Origin: Scenedesmus sp. ARA3
Lineage: Eukaryota; Chlorophyta; Chlorophyceae; Sphaeropleales; Scenedesmaceae
NCBI GenBank assembly: GCA_004335835.1
Contig: RWJK01001218.1
Location: forward strand, 1-64,000
Length of the DNA: 64,000 nt
Direction: 5' to 3'
The position numbers were made by a program, and so were the translations under genes. The notes below the pieces were generated by a model. That model saw nothing but the letters and a program-made list of their open reading frames with translations, was not told the origin of the DNA and did not search any database. This document shows, piece by piece, positions 1 through 10,760 of this stretch. How positions within the stretch are numbered: the first letter of the stretch is position 1; each line of letters starts with the position of its first letter.

Positions 1-61
1 GCTGTGCTGTGCTGTGCTGTGCTGTGCTGTGCTGTGCTGTGCTGTGCTGTGCTGTGCTGTG
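1..61. repeat. GCTGT pentanucleotide microsatellite
   Basis: About twelve tandem copies of GCTGT run from the window edge to position 61 and may continue outside it. This is simple sequence with no coding support; reading frames through it give only Cys/Leu/Ala/Val strings. Confidence 0.9.
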
Positions 62-201
62 CGTGTGGGCTTTGCAAGTATGCTTTGCACCACTGGCTGC
101 AGGCAGCACTTGTTTGGATGAAGCCGACCGCATGCAATGCATTGGATGCGGTATCATGCTGAATGTGCTCTCTATGCTGCCATGTGCTGTGGCGCGTGCA
201 G

Positions 202-1998
202 GCACCACCCCCGACAACCCCTACACCATCAGCAAGCAGCACGCGGCTGCAGCTGCAGCGGCCGCAGAGGGGCCGGCAGCAGCAGGGACGCGCAACATCA
301 AGGCAACGGAGGTTTGTGTCTGGGTGTATGTGGCGTGCAGCTGTCGTTGCGCACAAAAATGAGATGGCATGGCACAGTCAGCGAGTTGACAGCTCTGCAT
401 GCATGAGTGAGATGTAAGCTATGACTGTGCTGAGGATAAGTTGTTGCTGTTAGGTATGCTGGTGCAGAGTTGCGTATGGGGTTCACTCTGCTGGTAGGAT
501 TCAGCAAGCAACCTGGGCCTCTTCTACCTGCGTGTGCTGCTCCACCGTTCATTGTGCTGCGCCACAGGTTGAGCTGCTGGAGCACTTTTATGATGCGCTG
601 TGTGGCCTGGTGGAGCGGCAGCGGCTGAGCGACCCGCTGTCACTGTACGTGGTGCACCAGGTGCGGCTGAGTTCTCTGCTGCTGCGTGATGGCCAGGGTT
701 GATTAGCAGGTGTTGCTGGTTGTTGGTCAGGACCTGGCTTGCCCTTCACATGCTGCACAAGTTCCATTAAGGGTGACAGCTTGCCTACGCTTGCATCTGC
801 TGTGTAAATGGAACCTTGCTCTGTTCCTCCAGGTGACTGCTTCAAGGGCACGGTATCTAGCACAATGGCTACATAAACGACGGGAGCGCTTGAAATTACC
901 ACACTCACATGCGCAAACCAGCACCTGCTGTGCGCTGCTGCGCTGCAGGTGAAGGCGCTGCTGGAGGGCGGCACTTTCCTGCAGCCGCCGCTGCTGCAGC
1001 AGCTGGTCGACAAGCTGGCGGACTTTGTGGTCAGCTGCGGGCTGCTGCGCTTCAACCGCTTTGCGCTGCCGCTGCTGGCCTTCATCCGCAAGTGTGTTGG
1101 CGTGGGGCAGGGCGAGCTGGAGGCCATGGCTGCTGCTGCGGGCATCGGCCCCGTGCTGTTTGAGCACTGGGGCGAGGCAGCAGCAGCTGGGCATGCTGAG
1201 GCAGCCGCAGCAGTGCCAGCTGCTGCTGGTGGTGGAGGCGGAGGTGGTGGGAGTGTTGGTGGCGACAGTGGGGCAGTGGTGGCGGCAGCAGCAGCAAGGC
1301 CAGGTGGCAGCAGCAGGGCTGTTGGCGTTCCGCTGGAAGGTCCCAGCAGCAGTAGCGGTGCACGCCGCAGCAGCCGCATGGGCTCTGAAGCCGGTGGGCC
1401 TGCAGCAGCTGCTGCTGCTGTGGCTCCGGTGCCAATCGACGCGGCTGCGGCAGCAGCGGCTGCAGACATTGAGCAAGCAGTGCAGACTGCGCCTGCGTCA
1501 CAGCAGGCAGCGGCAGCGGCAGCAGCAGCAGATGCGGGTGGCAGGTGCTCGTCACCTGGTGGCAAGTCAGTCAGGGTGAGAGTGCCTGGCGTGGCTGGTC
1601 ACATTGAGGTGGTGACATCACCAACACACGCAGGGTTGATGGCCAGCAACGGCACTGAAGCAGCTGGGGATCAAGCAGCAGCAGCAGCGGCAGGCGGGCC
1701 GTTAGTGCCCAAGTTGGACCTCAAGCAGCACCATATGGCTGGCAGCAGCAGCGCAGCAGCAGCAGCAGCAGCAGCAGCGGGTCATCAGGTGCTGCCGGAT
1801 CTTGGTGAGGATGGCTGCGGGCAGCCGCTGAGCAGGAGGGTGCGGCAGCTGCAGGGGCTGCAGAGCTGGTCGGTCAGCCGCCAGCCACCGCTGCAGCAGC
1901 AGGAGCAGCACGAGGAGCGGGAGGAGGAGGAGCAGCGTAGTCCGCAAGCAGGGGAAGGGCAGGCGGGCATAGGTGACGGCCAGATACTTGAATCGTGA
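202..1998 (+). CDS. Unrecognised helical protein, 3' part of gene
   Basis: Three exons can be joined in phase: 202-311, 568-660 and 949-1998 (stop TGA). The 5' end lies outside the window or was not found, because the first visible exon opens after an AG acceptor in phase 1. The ordered part is the second exon and the start of the third, about 85 residues rich in Leu, Val and Phe (LLEHFYDAL, LVDKLADFVVSCG, FIRKCVG) and looking like consecutive amphipathic helices, possibly ARM/HEAT-like. The remaining roughly 300 residues are low-complexity Ala, Gly, Gln and Ser encoded by GCAGCA-type repeats, ending in a Gln/Glu-rich segment. I do not recognise the family and assign no function. The splice sites (CAG/GT donors, GCAG acceptors) and phase agreement support the gene; the large disordered tail matches other genes in this window. 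Confidence 0.6.
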
Positions 1999-3163
1999 CC
2001 AGGGCTGCCGTCACAGAAACAGTTTGGTGCCAGACACTTGCGGCGGCCGTGTACATGACCTATGCTCCAGTGCCACTGCTGTTGGTGCTGCAAATGGCAA
2101 CTGGAGCATAGGTCATGTACAATGGCATTGTGGCGTAGTATGCCATGATTGTCATCCTGGAGTGTGGTCATGGTGGCTAGCGCAGCTCAGCGTCCTGAGG
2201 ACACAGCCAGGCCTGGCAGCTAGGATGCCTGCTGCTGAAAGATGCGCGAGTTTCTGGAATTGCAGCCTGCATATAAAGAAAGTTGCCGATTGCATTCCTG
2301 CATGGTTGCAGGGGCCCTCAGCTGCGCCCCTGCTGCTGCGGCATGTGGCGTCCCAGCAATGCTATTGCTGGCGTCGTGGTAAAGAACTCTTGCTTGGCGC
2401 TCGGCCGTTTGTGTGCTGGTGGTGCCTCGTGCCTGCAGTGATGTAAGCTCAGCCTCAGGCTCATAGCGGCTATGATGGAAATACCAAACACTTCTGTAGA
2501 TGCTTGAGGCATAGTATGGCAAGGTTCTGTTACACTGCCAGGTCTCAGCTCAACACAGACGGCCCCTGGAAAGAAGACAGGGGCAATGCTGCACACACAG
2601 CCGGCTGGCGTGCTGCCAACCTCGATGCTGTCGCTGCTGCTGCGGATCGTTGCAGTCAGGAAGGCAGAACACACGCATGTGTGTCCATGCAGTGGAGCTG
2701 CACATTGAATGTGCCAAGTTGGCAACGGCATCAAGTGCTAACTGCCAAACACGATGCTGTGCATCCCCACCCTGCGACTCTGCCAGTGCGGTGCACCACG
2801 CCATTTTCATGCATACAAAAGTACTAGTCCTGCTGACATCACGTCCAGTCTGCCACCCACAGCATTTACACAAAAGAGAGAAGGTTTGCTGCCTGAGGTT
2901 CCATGCAGCCGATGCCAGGGCAAGCACCAGTCACACCACGTTCTACAAGCGAAGGCACGCACAACATGCGCCAACTCCAACGCGCTTGTATACAACTGGT
3001 ACACGGCACATACAAACAACACGGCTGCCACAAGCAGACCACTGCCCGGCGCACGACACAGCAACAGGCACGCAGCGCACTAGCAGCAGCAGCAGCAGCA
3101 GCAACTGCTGCTGCTCCTGCCCTGCCGCCTTGTGCTGCTGCTGCCTTGTGCTGCTGCTGCTGC
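1999..3163. other. Convergent intergenic region
   Basis: This lies between the 3' ends of the unrecognised gene (+) and the CBS gene (-). It should hold both 3' UTRs. A TGTAA, the usual algal polyadenylation signal, occurs near 2445, far from the plus-strand stop. No coding exon is supported. The one clear structure is the 22-bp inverted repeat at 2050-2121. Confidence 0.6.
2050..2121. repeat. Perfect 22-bp inverted repeat (hairpin)
   Basis: Positions 2050-2071 and 2100-2121 are exact reverse complements (core GTACATGACCTATGCTCCAG), separated by 28 nt. Inside the loop TGCCA (2071-2075) can pair with TGGCA (2095-2099), extending the stem past a bulge. It starts about 50 nt after the stop codon of the plus-strand gene, so it probably sits in its 3' UTR. 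It could be a microRNA-type precursor, an RNA stability element or a tiny inverted-repeat transposon. Confidence 0.85.
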
Positions 3164-6100
3164 TTACTCATCGTCCTCATCCTCATCCTCGTCGTCGCTG
3201 TCATCCATGGCCTCAATCGGCGCCGCAACAGGAGGGGGTGCAGGCACCTTCGTGATCAGGCGCAGCACGTCAGTGAGCGTGATGATGCTGACAGGCTTGC
3301 TGGCAGCATCCGTGACATACACGCGGTGCAGGCCCTTCACAGCCAGCAGCTCCATCACTGCCTCAAAGGTGGTGGCGCCGGTCACGCTGATGGCGGGAGC
3401 GCCAGACAGCAGCTCGGCCCACTTGCCGGCGGTGGCGGCCTGCGGTGCAGGTGCAGACAGCAGGGCAGGGCGGGGGAAGTCAGCGTCAGCGTGATGAATG
3501 TGTGCAGCAGCAGCAGCTCGGCTCACTTGCCGGTGGCGGCGGCCTGCACAGTGTGTTTGGGTGCGAGAAAGCAGTGCAGGGAGCTGATGGGGTGATCAAG
3601 ACGAATGCATCACAGGTACTGATCCATGGTCCATGTGCTCGCTTCTGTTCTGAGGCTGCCCACACGCGTACAGACAGTCATAGCGGCATCTCCTGCAGTT
3701 CACCTCGGCACGCTTGCCGGGCAAAGCGGCAGCTGACGCGTGGTGCAACCACTTGTGGTGCAACGAGTGCTGGGTCTCACTCCACGCTGCCTCACAAACA
3801 CCACCGCACACACATACATTAACAGCAGGCCCTGCAGCTCACCTCGGCGTGCTTGCCGGCAAGTGCGACAACCGATGCATCTGCGACCGCTGGCATGCAA
3901 CCAGTGCTGGGTCTCACTTTACGCTGCTTTGCATACACCGACGCACACACGCAGCCAGTCAGCAGCTCTTACAAATCGATTCACATCAAACAACAGCGCC
4001 TGTAGCTCACCTCGGCGCGCTTGCCGGCCAGTGCGTCGGCCTTGCTGAGGCCTGCCAGGCCGCGGCGCACCGCGATGTACTCCGCCACCGACAGCAGCAG
4101 CAGCGGGAACTCCTCGATGGTCAGGCCCCTGGCAGTAGCGGCAGAGGGAGGCAGCAGCAGAGACAGACATCAGCAGAGTGGCAAGCATGGAGCATGTGGG
4201 CGTATAAGGCTGGATGCAGTGTGCATACGCCACACGTGTACCCAAGTGACACACACTGACCTGATGCAAAGACACACTAGGGGCCACATCAGCAAAGGTG
4301 CAACACGCAACCACGCATCAACGCGCAGCACGACGGCCACAGCAGCAGCAACACGCCCCTGTGTCGGAGCTCTCCCAGCACTTGATCAAGCATCGCTGAT
4401 TGACAGCTGTGTCCACCTGAAGTCAGACACGCTGAAGTTGGCAATGTATGTTCAGGGACAACTGCACACGCGCCACACTGCATCTGAGGCCACGTGGCCG
4501 CACCTGAGGTCTGACACGCTGAGGTTGCCGATGAGGTTGCCGCTGGCGGGGTCAGTCACGCCCATGCTGCTCTTGTGGTCGCGCGCCATCTGGCTCAGCG
4601 CCTCCAGCGTGCTCATGCTGGCGGGGGCGGTGTACACGCTGCCCTGTGGGTCAGGACAGCCAACAGCGCGGCAACACAGGGGACAACACAGAGGAAACAC
4701 AGCGGCAGCAGCAGCAGCAGACTTTGTTCAGCACCGTGCGCATGCTGGCAGGGGCGGTGTACATGCTGCCCTGTGGGCGGCGACACGTGTTCACACGGCA
4801 GCAACGCACAACAGAGACACATCAGCAAACTTTTTCAAAAGCTACAAACCTGGCACTGTCATGTAGCAGGTGCAGATGCTGCGGGCACAAGCAGGCACAG
4901 CCATGACTATATGCTGTACAGATACATGCATGGTTAGCAGATGTTGATCAACCAAACACATCTGCTGTGCCGCAGGGCTCACGTCGTCCAGCTCCAACTG
5001 CTCCACGGTCTGCGCCACGAGCACGCAAGGCCGCAAAACAAATGCTGCCGTCACACATTCATAACAAGTGTTGAATGCACTAATACATCTGCTGTGCCAA
5101 AAGCTCACATCGTCCAGCTCCAACTGCTCCACGGTCTGCGCCAGCGCCTCGCCCAGCACGGCCTTGTTGGCCCACAGCAGCTTCACCACGTCACTCTGGC
5201 TCACCACGTGCGTCACCTGCAGCAGCAGCAGCAGCAGCAGCAGTGGCAGCAGTTAGCAGTGCGCATGAGTCACAGCGGAAAGCGGAACATGCACCGTGAC
5301 GCCAGGGCAAGATGGTCGGTGCAGCTGCCGTGCATGCGGAGGTGCACACCATGGAACTGACTGCCAACACAAACATGGTGGCTTTGATTTGAACAAACAG
5401 GTGCACAGGCAGAAGCCGGACACATGGTGTTTGCCAACGTTGCATGCTACAGTTGCAACGGCATGTGCACGTCCAGACCTGCTGCCCTGCTGCAAGCGTG
5501 ACAACAGCAGCAACACCTGGCATCGCACAGCACGTGGTTGTGGCTGTAGCATGTGCAGCGCTGCATCACACAACACGCAACATGGTTCACACTGCAAGTT
5601 TAAATGTGAGACAGCGCCGCCAGCAGCGTGTCACCTGCAGCGGCTGCATACCCTAGTCTAGCGTCACAATACGTGACATATCTTAGACTAGGGTACGTGT
5701 CAAAACAGCGCCACACCACGCGTGTCACCTGCAGCGGCTGGCTCACCTTGAGCCCTGTGGCAGACAGGCGCTCACTGCCCGGGGTGATGTTGATCACCGT
5801 GGTGTTGGCCACGGTGTTGCTCTTCTGCTCGCGCGCGTTGGAGCACACAAACAGGCGGTGGTGCACCTGTTGCAGGAGCAGGCGCAGCCACATCTTGAAG
5901 CGCGTCAGTCACTAGCCAGGCAAAGGTGGACGCGACGAAGTGCACTGGCTGCCTGCTAGGAGATGCAGTGTGTGAGTGTCTGCAGCTGCTGCCCCTCTCG
6001 CATTGCTGCTGCTGCCTGTTACAGCGTCCCTGCAGCTGTGCAGAGTCTACAGCTCTCCAACGCAAGCTCTCTAGCTTCTAGGCTTGACCAGCTGCTGCCT

Positions 6101-7389
6101 GCTCAGCTGCTCGCTGTGCGCTGTCCCGCTCAGCAGCTGCTGCACGCTGTGCTGCAAGCAGCTTTCCTGCAAGCAGCTTTCCTGCAAGTCTGCTGTGCTC
6201 ACCGCGCGGTCCTGGATGCGGAAGGACTCCATCACGGCGTCCAGCAGTGTGCTGGCGTCATCGGCATTCAATAGCCACAGATCGCCGGCTGCAGCGTTAC
6301 ACGTGCAAAGACGCACGCATAGTCGCACATCAGAGATACAATATGATTTATCTTGGTTTGAAGCCAACGGTCATGCACGTGACAGTGTTGGGTGATGACA
6401 TGCCAACTCAGATGCCAAGGGAGAATGAGTGTTCAAGCACATGCGCAAGCATAGCGCAACCTGTTATTGCAGGCTGCAGCGCAGAACAACTGGCACGCAG
6501 CAGACGATCTTCGGATGCTGCTGGCAACGAACAGACAGCTGAACAAGCGGCTGCTGCTAACCGTGCTGGATCTTGTCGACGGTCTGCTTGGTGAACTCGG
6601 TGGCAACAGCGATGATGTCGGCAGCGGTGATGCTCTCAATCTTCTCAAACCACTCGGGGTCCTTGGCAGCCAGCACTGCCAGTGCAGAAGAGGGGGCAGT
6701 GCAAAAGAGACGGCAGAGATCAATCAGTAGATCAAGAGAAGCAGCAGAAGATGCCTTACATGAGTGAGTCCTTAGAAGAAGTAAAATTCAGACCAGCCAT
6801 GTTCACATGTGTCTGTAGTGCAGCATGCGGCAGTATCAGCGGACCTGTGCTGCACAGGATCACTGCTGCTTTGCTGCTGCTGTACTGCTGTGTACTGCAG
6901 GGCTGTTGCAGCAGCGTGCGCTCACCCTTGTACAGGCTCTTCAGCAGGTCGTTCACAGACAGGCAGCCGAAGTACTCGCCATCCTCATCCAACACGGGAG
7001 CGCTGAGGATGTTGCGGCCGCCCAGAGTCTACGTGCAGCAAGCAAAGCAGCAGCGGCAGGCCGTGAGTGCACGCAGCAGCAGGAAGGAATCAGTTCGTCA
7101 CCCAGGCTGTTGCACTGATACGTATGTGGATCGAAGCGCCGGTTTGATCTATAAAAGCGATAGTTTCGATCAATTTCTGGGCTCGCGGCACTTGCATACG
7201 CCAGCAGTGCCTCCAACTCCGATCCTTGCAAGCGACAGCTGACTGATAGCAGCGCAGAATACACACCTGCAGAGCCTGACCAACGGTGCTCCACTTGTTC
7301 AGGGTGATCAGCTGCTGCTGCACCTCAGAGAGCAAAGGAGCCAGGTGCTGTGCCTTCAGGAACTCCTTTGCGGCCTCAAACGAAACCAT
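3164..7389 (-). CDS. Four-CBS-domain protein, SnRK1/AMPK gamma-like
   Basis: Nine exons join in phase: 7267-7389, 6926-7028, 6562-6675, 6203-6288, 5747-5866, 5109-5216, 4504-4643, 4011-4128 and 3164-3439, giving 395 residues. The chain begins MVSFEAAKEF and carries paired CBS modules: about residues 30-75 (ILSAPVLDEDGEYFG, CLSVNDLLK), the segment ending VTHVVSQSDVVKLL, the segment MSTLEALSQMARDHK to IGNLSVSDLRGL, and the C-terminal module with GLHRVYVTD and SIITLTDVLRLI. These are the usual CBS hallmarks of adenosine-ligand-binding energy sensors. Length and layout match plant KING1/PV42-type gamma subunits, which work with SnRK1 kinase; that partner is inferred from the family. The tail is a run of Asp/Glu. 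The divergent HPM1-like gene starts 327 bp away. Several exon edges are repeated in the introns (separate entries). Confidence 0.88.
3508..3548 (-). repeat. Degenerate copy of CBS-gene exon 9 5' edge
   Basis: About 40 nt here repeat the acceptor side of the last CBS exon (3406-3445), including the segment encoding GKWAELL and the flanking acceptor region, with a few substitutions. It lies upstream of the real exon in the transcript, inside the intron. Confidence 0.75.
3690..4000 (-). repeat. Two tandem copies of CBS-gene exon 8 3' edge
   Basis: The donor-side end of exon 8 (plus-strand view CTCACCTCGGCGCGCTTGCC at 4006-4025) recurs at about 3700-3726 and 3839-3865. Each is followed by a related block (GTGCTGGGTCTCACT at about 3768 and 3903), so the unit is roughly 140-150 bp. 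Each copy retains a GTGAG- or GTGAA-type donor. All lie in the intron downstream of exon 8. Confidence 0.75.
4419..4449 (-). repeat. Copy of CBS-gene exon 7 3' edge
   Basis: The plus-strand segment with CACCTGAAGTCAGACACGCT resembles 4502-4521 (CACCTGAGGTCTGACACGCT), which contains the exon 7 donor. The copy lies downstream of exon 7 in the transcript. Confidence 0.7.
4741..4783 (-). repeat. Copy of CBS-gene exon 7 5' edge
   Basis: This segment repeats 4613-4655, the acceptor side of exon 7 (GGCGGTGTACACGCTGCCCT versus GGCGGTGTACATGCTGCCCT). It lies upstream of exon 7 in the transcript. Exon 7 is therefore flanked on both sides by fragments of its own ends. Confidence 0.75.
4956..5022 (-). 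repeat. Copy of CBS-gene exon 6 3' edge
   Basis: About 65 nt match 5081-5147, including the exon 6 donor and the sequence encoding AQTVEQLELDD. The copy keeps that frame and a GTGAGC donor, so it could act as a spare 3' exon end if an acceptor were available. Confidence 0.8.
5649..5695. repeat. Short perfect hairpin in CBS-gene intron
   Basis: TACCCTAGTCTA (5649-5660) is the exact reverse complement of TAGACTAGGGTA (5684-5695). An inner GTCAC/GTGAC pair (5663-5667 with 5673-5677) extends the stem across small bulges. It lies in the intron between exons 5 and 6. Confidence 0.8.
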
Positions 7390-7716
7390 CTTGACCAGCT
7401 TTTGTATGTATGAATAAGCAGAAAACTATCGCAGCAGAGCGACAGTGGAAAGGTGGCCATGTCGTGAGCGTCGCGGCCTTCAACGATACCGCCGGCACTG
7501 CACGCAAAACCCGAGTCGTTCTTGGAGTGTGGTAGTGCGTCATGATCAACAATGGTTCACCTTCCGCTGCATACGTTCCTAAACTTTCGTTTTGTGCGGC
7601 GTAGCAAGTCGTTGACCTGGTTTCAGAGCAGCAGTGGGAAGCAGTAGTCTCTTGCCAGATATGAGATTCCGCTAGTTCTGCTTTTTGACAATCGTGTGCC
7701 TCTGGTACACTCAGGC
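7390..7716. promoter_or_regulatory. Divergent promoter, CBS gene and HPM1-like gene
   Basis: Only 327 bp separate the two start codons, which point away from each other, so both promoters and 5' UTRs must share this stretch. I see no convincing TATA box. Confidence 0.5.
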
Positions 7717-8710
7717 ATGGAAAACTTTTCCTTCAACTTCTTTGGAGCTGTAGGCTCAGAAGCAAACAGCGATCCTGTAGCATACACAAGTTCAACAGAA
7801 GAGGGGGTTACAGCAGAAGAGGTGCCACAGCAGCAGGGGTTGAAGGTGAGCTTGCATGCCCCATACAAACTCAGCATGCAACAGCTAAGTATAGTGTAAC
7901 CAGCTCTTCTTGATGCGTGGTGCATGCTGCTTGCTGGGCTTGCAGGTCAAGGATGAGCCAAGCATCGTGACGCTGGACAATGAAGTGGCGTTGCTCAAGG
8001 CAGGTCTCAGCAGCAACAGCAGCAGCAGCAGTTGTAGGGCCAGAGACTATGTCTCTATCGCTGTCGCATGGCTGCGGGGTGTTGCCAGCTGTCCTGAAGC
8101 AGTCTTGGCATGGCAGATGCCACTTGCAGCTGGCACTGCGCACCACAGGATGCCCACCCTTTGCAATGCAGCTGTGCTTGCTTGCGCCCCCGTCATAATA
8201 TACCCTGGTCACGCGCGTACACCAGTGCCGTTGTTGCGCACCGGCAACACAAGCACCATTTGCTTACACCGCAGTGTGACACCGCAGTGTGACACCGCAG
8301 TGTGACACCGCAGTGTGACACCGCAGTGTGACCACACTGACACTGCCTGGTGCCTGTCTGCAGGGTGTGGTGACCAGTGAGCAGGCAGCAGCAGCACTGG
8401 CAGAGCCGGAGCTGCAAGCCAGCGACCTGGTGCCGCGCAAATATGAAGGTGAACACGACGGCAGCAGCAGCAGCAGTCGCAACAGCACCCCCAGCAATAC
8501 CTGGAGCACAGTTGTTCTAGGAGTGCCAGCATGAGCAGCTGCTGCTGGGTCGCAGTAGCAGCCGTGGCAAATGCTAAGCTCGCCTGCGAACAGACATGTA
8601 AGCTATGCTTGTAGGCTTTAGACAGCAAGCTACTTCAAAGCTCCTTCCGCATGTAGCCTCCCTCGGCTGCTGCGGTGGTGTGCACGCCCTTGCCTTCATT
8701 GTTAGCCAAC

Positions 8711-8743
<33 letters not shown>

Positions 8744-8864
8744 TGCAGGCGGCTTCAAGCTGTGGGAGGGTGCAGTTGACCTGTGCAACTTCCTCATACA
8801 GCAGCACCAGCTCACACCGCAGCTGCTGCAGGAGCAGACACCACGCACATCGCTGCGGGTGGGT

Positions 8865-8915
<51 letters not shown>

Positions 8916-10760
8916 GTCGAGGAGGGGTGCATGGGAGCAGCACATATACTGGCATCAGGCAATGCAGCTGCAGAGCACACATGCTGCATGAGTGCATGTG
9001 TGACAGCTTGGGACACTGCACGCGCTGGCAGCGCATATGCAACCGTGGCTGTCCAAGCGCTCAGCTGTTCATGGTGTTGGATGTCAACACAGAGTATGCT
9101 TGCATAGATACTGCTGCACTGCACCTGCGCCTTACATCTGTGGCACTGCCGCTGTTGCTGCTACTGCTGCTGCTGCTGCTGCTGCTGGCTGCTGCAGGGC
9201 AAGAAGGTGCTGGAGCTGGGCTGTGGGCACGGCCTGCCTGGCATACTGTGCCAGCTGGCAGGTGCTACTGTGCACTACCAGGTGCGATGCGCTGGGGACA
9301 CGGCTGGTTGGCTTGACAGCTGTGCTTGCAGTTTTGATGGGTTGCAGTGTATGTAACCTCATGCACATGCACTCAGCTTTGCGGGCACTGGCTTCACATG
9401 CCTTTACTGCAACCGTGTGATGTGTGTGCCCTTGCAGGACTTCAATAAGCAGGTCATCACCTCCCTGACGATCCCCAATGTCAGGGCAAACCTAGCGCGC
9501 CTAGAGCAGGGAGTGTGCAGAGAGGGAGCACGTTACTTTGCAGGTAGGTGTCAGCCTGCATTCTATCATATTGTCAGGCCGCTCACATCTGTGCTACCTT
9601 GCAGCCGCAGCTTGCCCCTGCACGAAACTTCTGTGCAGCCTGCTGTGTGCAGCTTTGGGGTGTGGATTTCCTTGCACATCTGTAACACGGCATCCACAAA
9701 CCTTACAATAAAGCAACCTTGCAAGATCACAACGTGGGCTTCTATAAGCCAATCTTACCTCCACACATGATGTGTGATGTTATGTGTAATGGCATGCGTG
9801 ACACTATGTGTGATACTAGCTGTGCTGCCAGGCAACCGGGAGGCTGGGGGCACAGCCTCCGGCAGTCCAGCTAGCAACAATGAACCCAACTGGATCAACC
9901 GCTCTGGGAGTTTTCACCTGCATGTGTCAGCACCACTCTTGGGTGCGCTGAGAACTCTTCTGTCTTCTTGTTTGCTGCCTTCTGCTGCCCCGCCAGGCGA
10001 TTGGGAGGCTGTGGGCCACATGATGGCCATGCACGGCCTAGGGGGCTACTACGACATCATCCTCACAGCAGAGACCATCTACAGCAGAGAGAGCCAGGCG
10101 CGGCTGCTGAGCTGCATAAAGCAGGTGCGGCGACTGACTCTGGACAAGTAACAACATAACAACAGCATGCATGCGTGCAGCGGCGTGCGCAGTGTATTTG
10201 TAAGCGTTGTCTGTTGGTGCAGTTCAGCGCAGCTGCAGTGATCACAGAACACAACCTTAAGACTGTGGCTGCTGCGGGGTTATGACATGCTGTTACTGCT
10301 GCTGCTGCTTGCAGGTGCTGCAGCCGCCGCATGGGGTGGTATATGTGGCTGCCAAGTCTTTCTACTTTGGTGTGGGCGGCAGCACAGCCAGCTTCACCGA
10401 CCTGGTCAAGGCAGACGGCATCCTGGAGTGCACACAGGTTGCTGCATAACATGTGACATTGTTACAATAACAAGTATAGTCAGCATCGTGTGTCATATGA
10501 TGCAACTGGGCAGTCGCGAGTGGTGATGCATGCATGGTTTGATGTGTAGGTTCGGCAGGCTGCAGAAGTGCTTGTATATTCTGCTGCTGCTGTTCCGCCA
10601 GTTGTCTCTCTGCTGGTGTTGAGCACTCCCTGCAATTCTTGTTTGTTGCTGCTGTTGCTGCTGCTGCTGCTAGGTTTGGAAGGTGGAGGACGGCCAGAGC
10701 AACAAACGCGAGATTTTTAAACTCAACTTCCCGGAGGCCATCACACCATACTTCCTGTGA
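7717..10760 (+). CDS. HPM1: METTL18/HPM1-type protein-histidine methyltransferase
   Basis: Nine exons: 7717-7845, 7946-7999, 8364-8448, 8749-8858, 9198-9281, 9438-9543, 9997-10124, 10315-10437 and 10674-10760, giving about 301 residues. The start MENFSFNFFG is typical of the family. After it come FKLWEGAVDLCNFL, the SAM-binding motif I VLELGCGHGLPG (about residues 130-141), VHYQDFNKQVI, ARYFAGDWE, YDIILTAETIY and a C-terminal VYVAAKSFYFGVGGS. These are hallmarks of METTL18 and yeast Hpm1, which methylate a histidine of ribosomal protein uL3. The algal substrate is inferred. Phase 0 between exons 2 and 3 requires either a GC donor at 8000 (AAG then GCAGGT) or a weaker GTGGCG donor at 7986; the GT at 8004 would hit a stop. 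Confidence 0.9.
8266..8330. repeat. 13-bp tandem repeat, five copies
   Basis: ACACCGCAGTGTG is repeated five times without interruption in an intron of the HPM1-like gene. The unit is a partial palindrome. There are no spacers, so it is a minisatellite and not CRISPR. Confidence 0.95.
8868..8914. repeat. AGC trinucleotide run
   Basis: An uninterrupted (AGC) run of about 15 units starts nine bases after the donor of HPM1-like exon 4, inside the intron. Confidence 0.95.

Noticed and set aside
8000..8005. GC-AG intron in the HPM1-like gene as a novelty
   Set aside because: A GTGGCG donor at 7986 would also keep phase, and GC-AG introns are a known minor class, so it is recorded only in the gene entry.
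8266..8330. Five evenly repeated 13-mers resembling a CRISPR or iteron array
   Set aside because: The units are directly contiguous with no unique spacers, lie in a nuclear intron and are too short; a minisatellite explains them.
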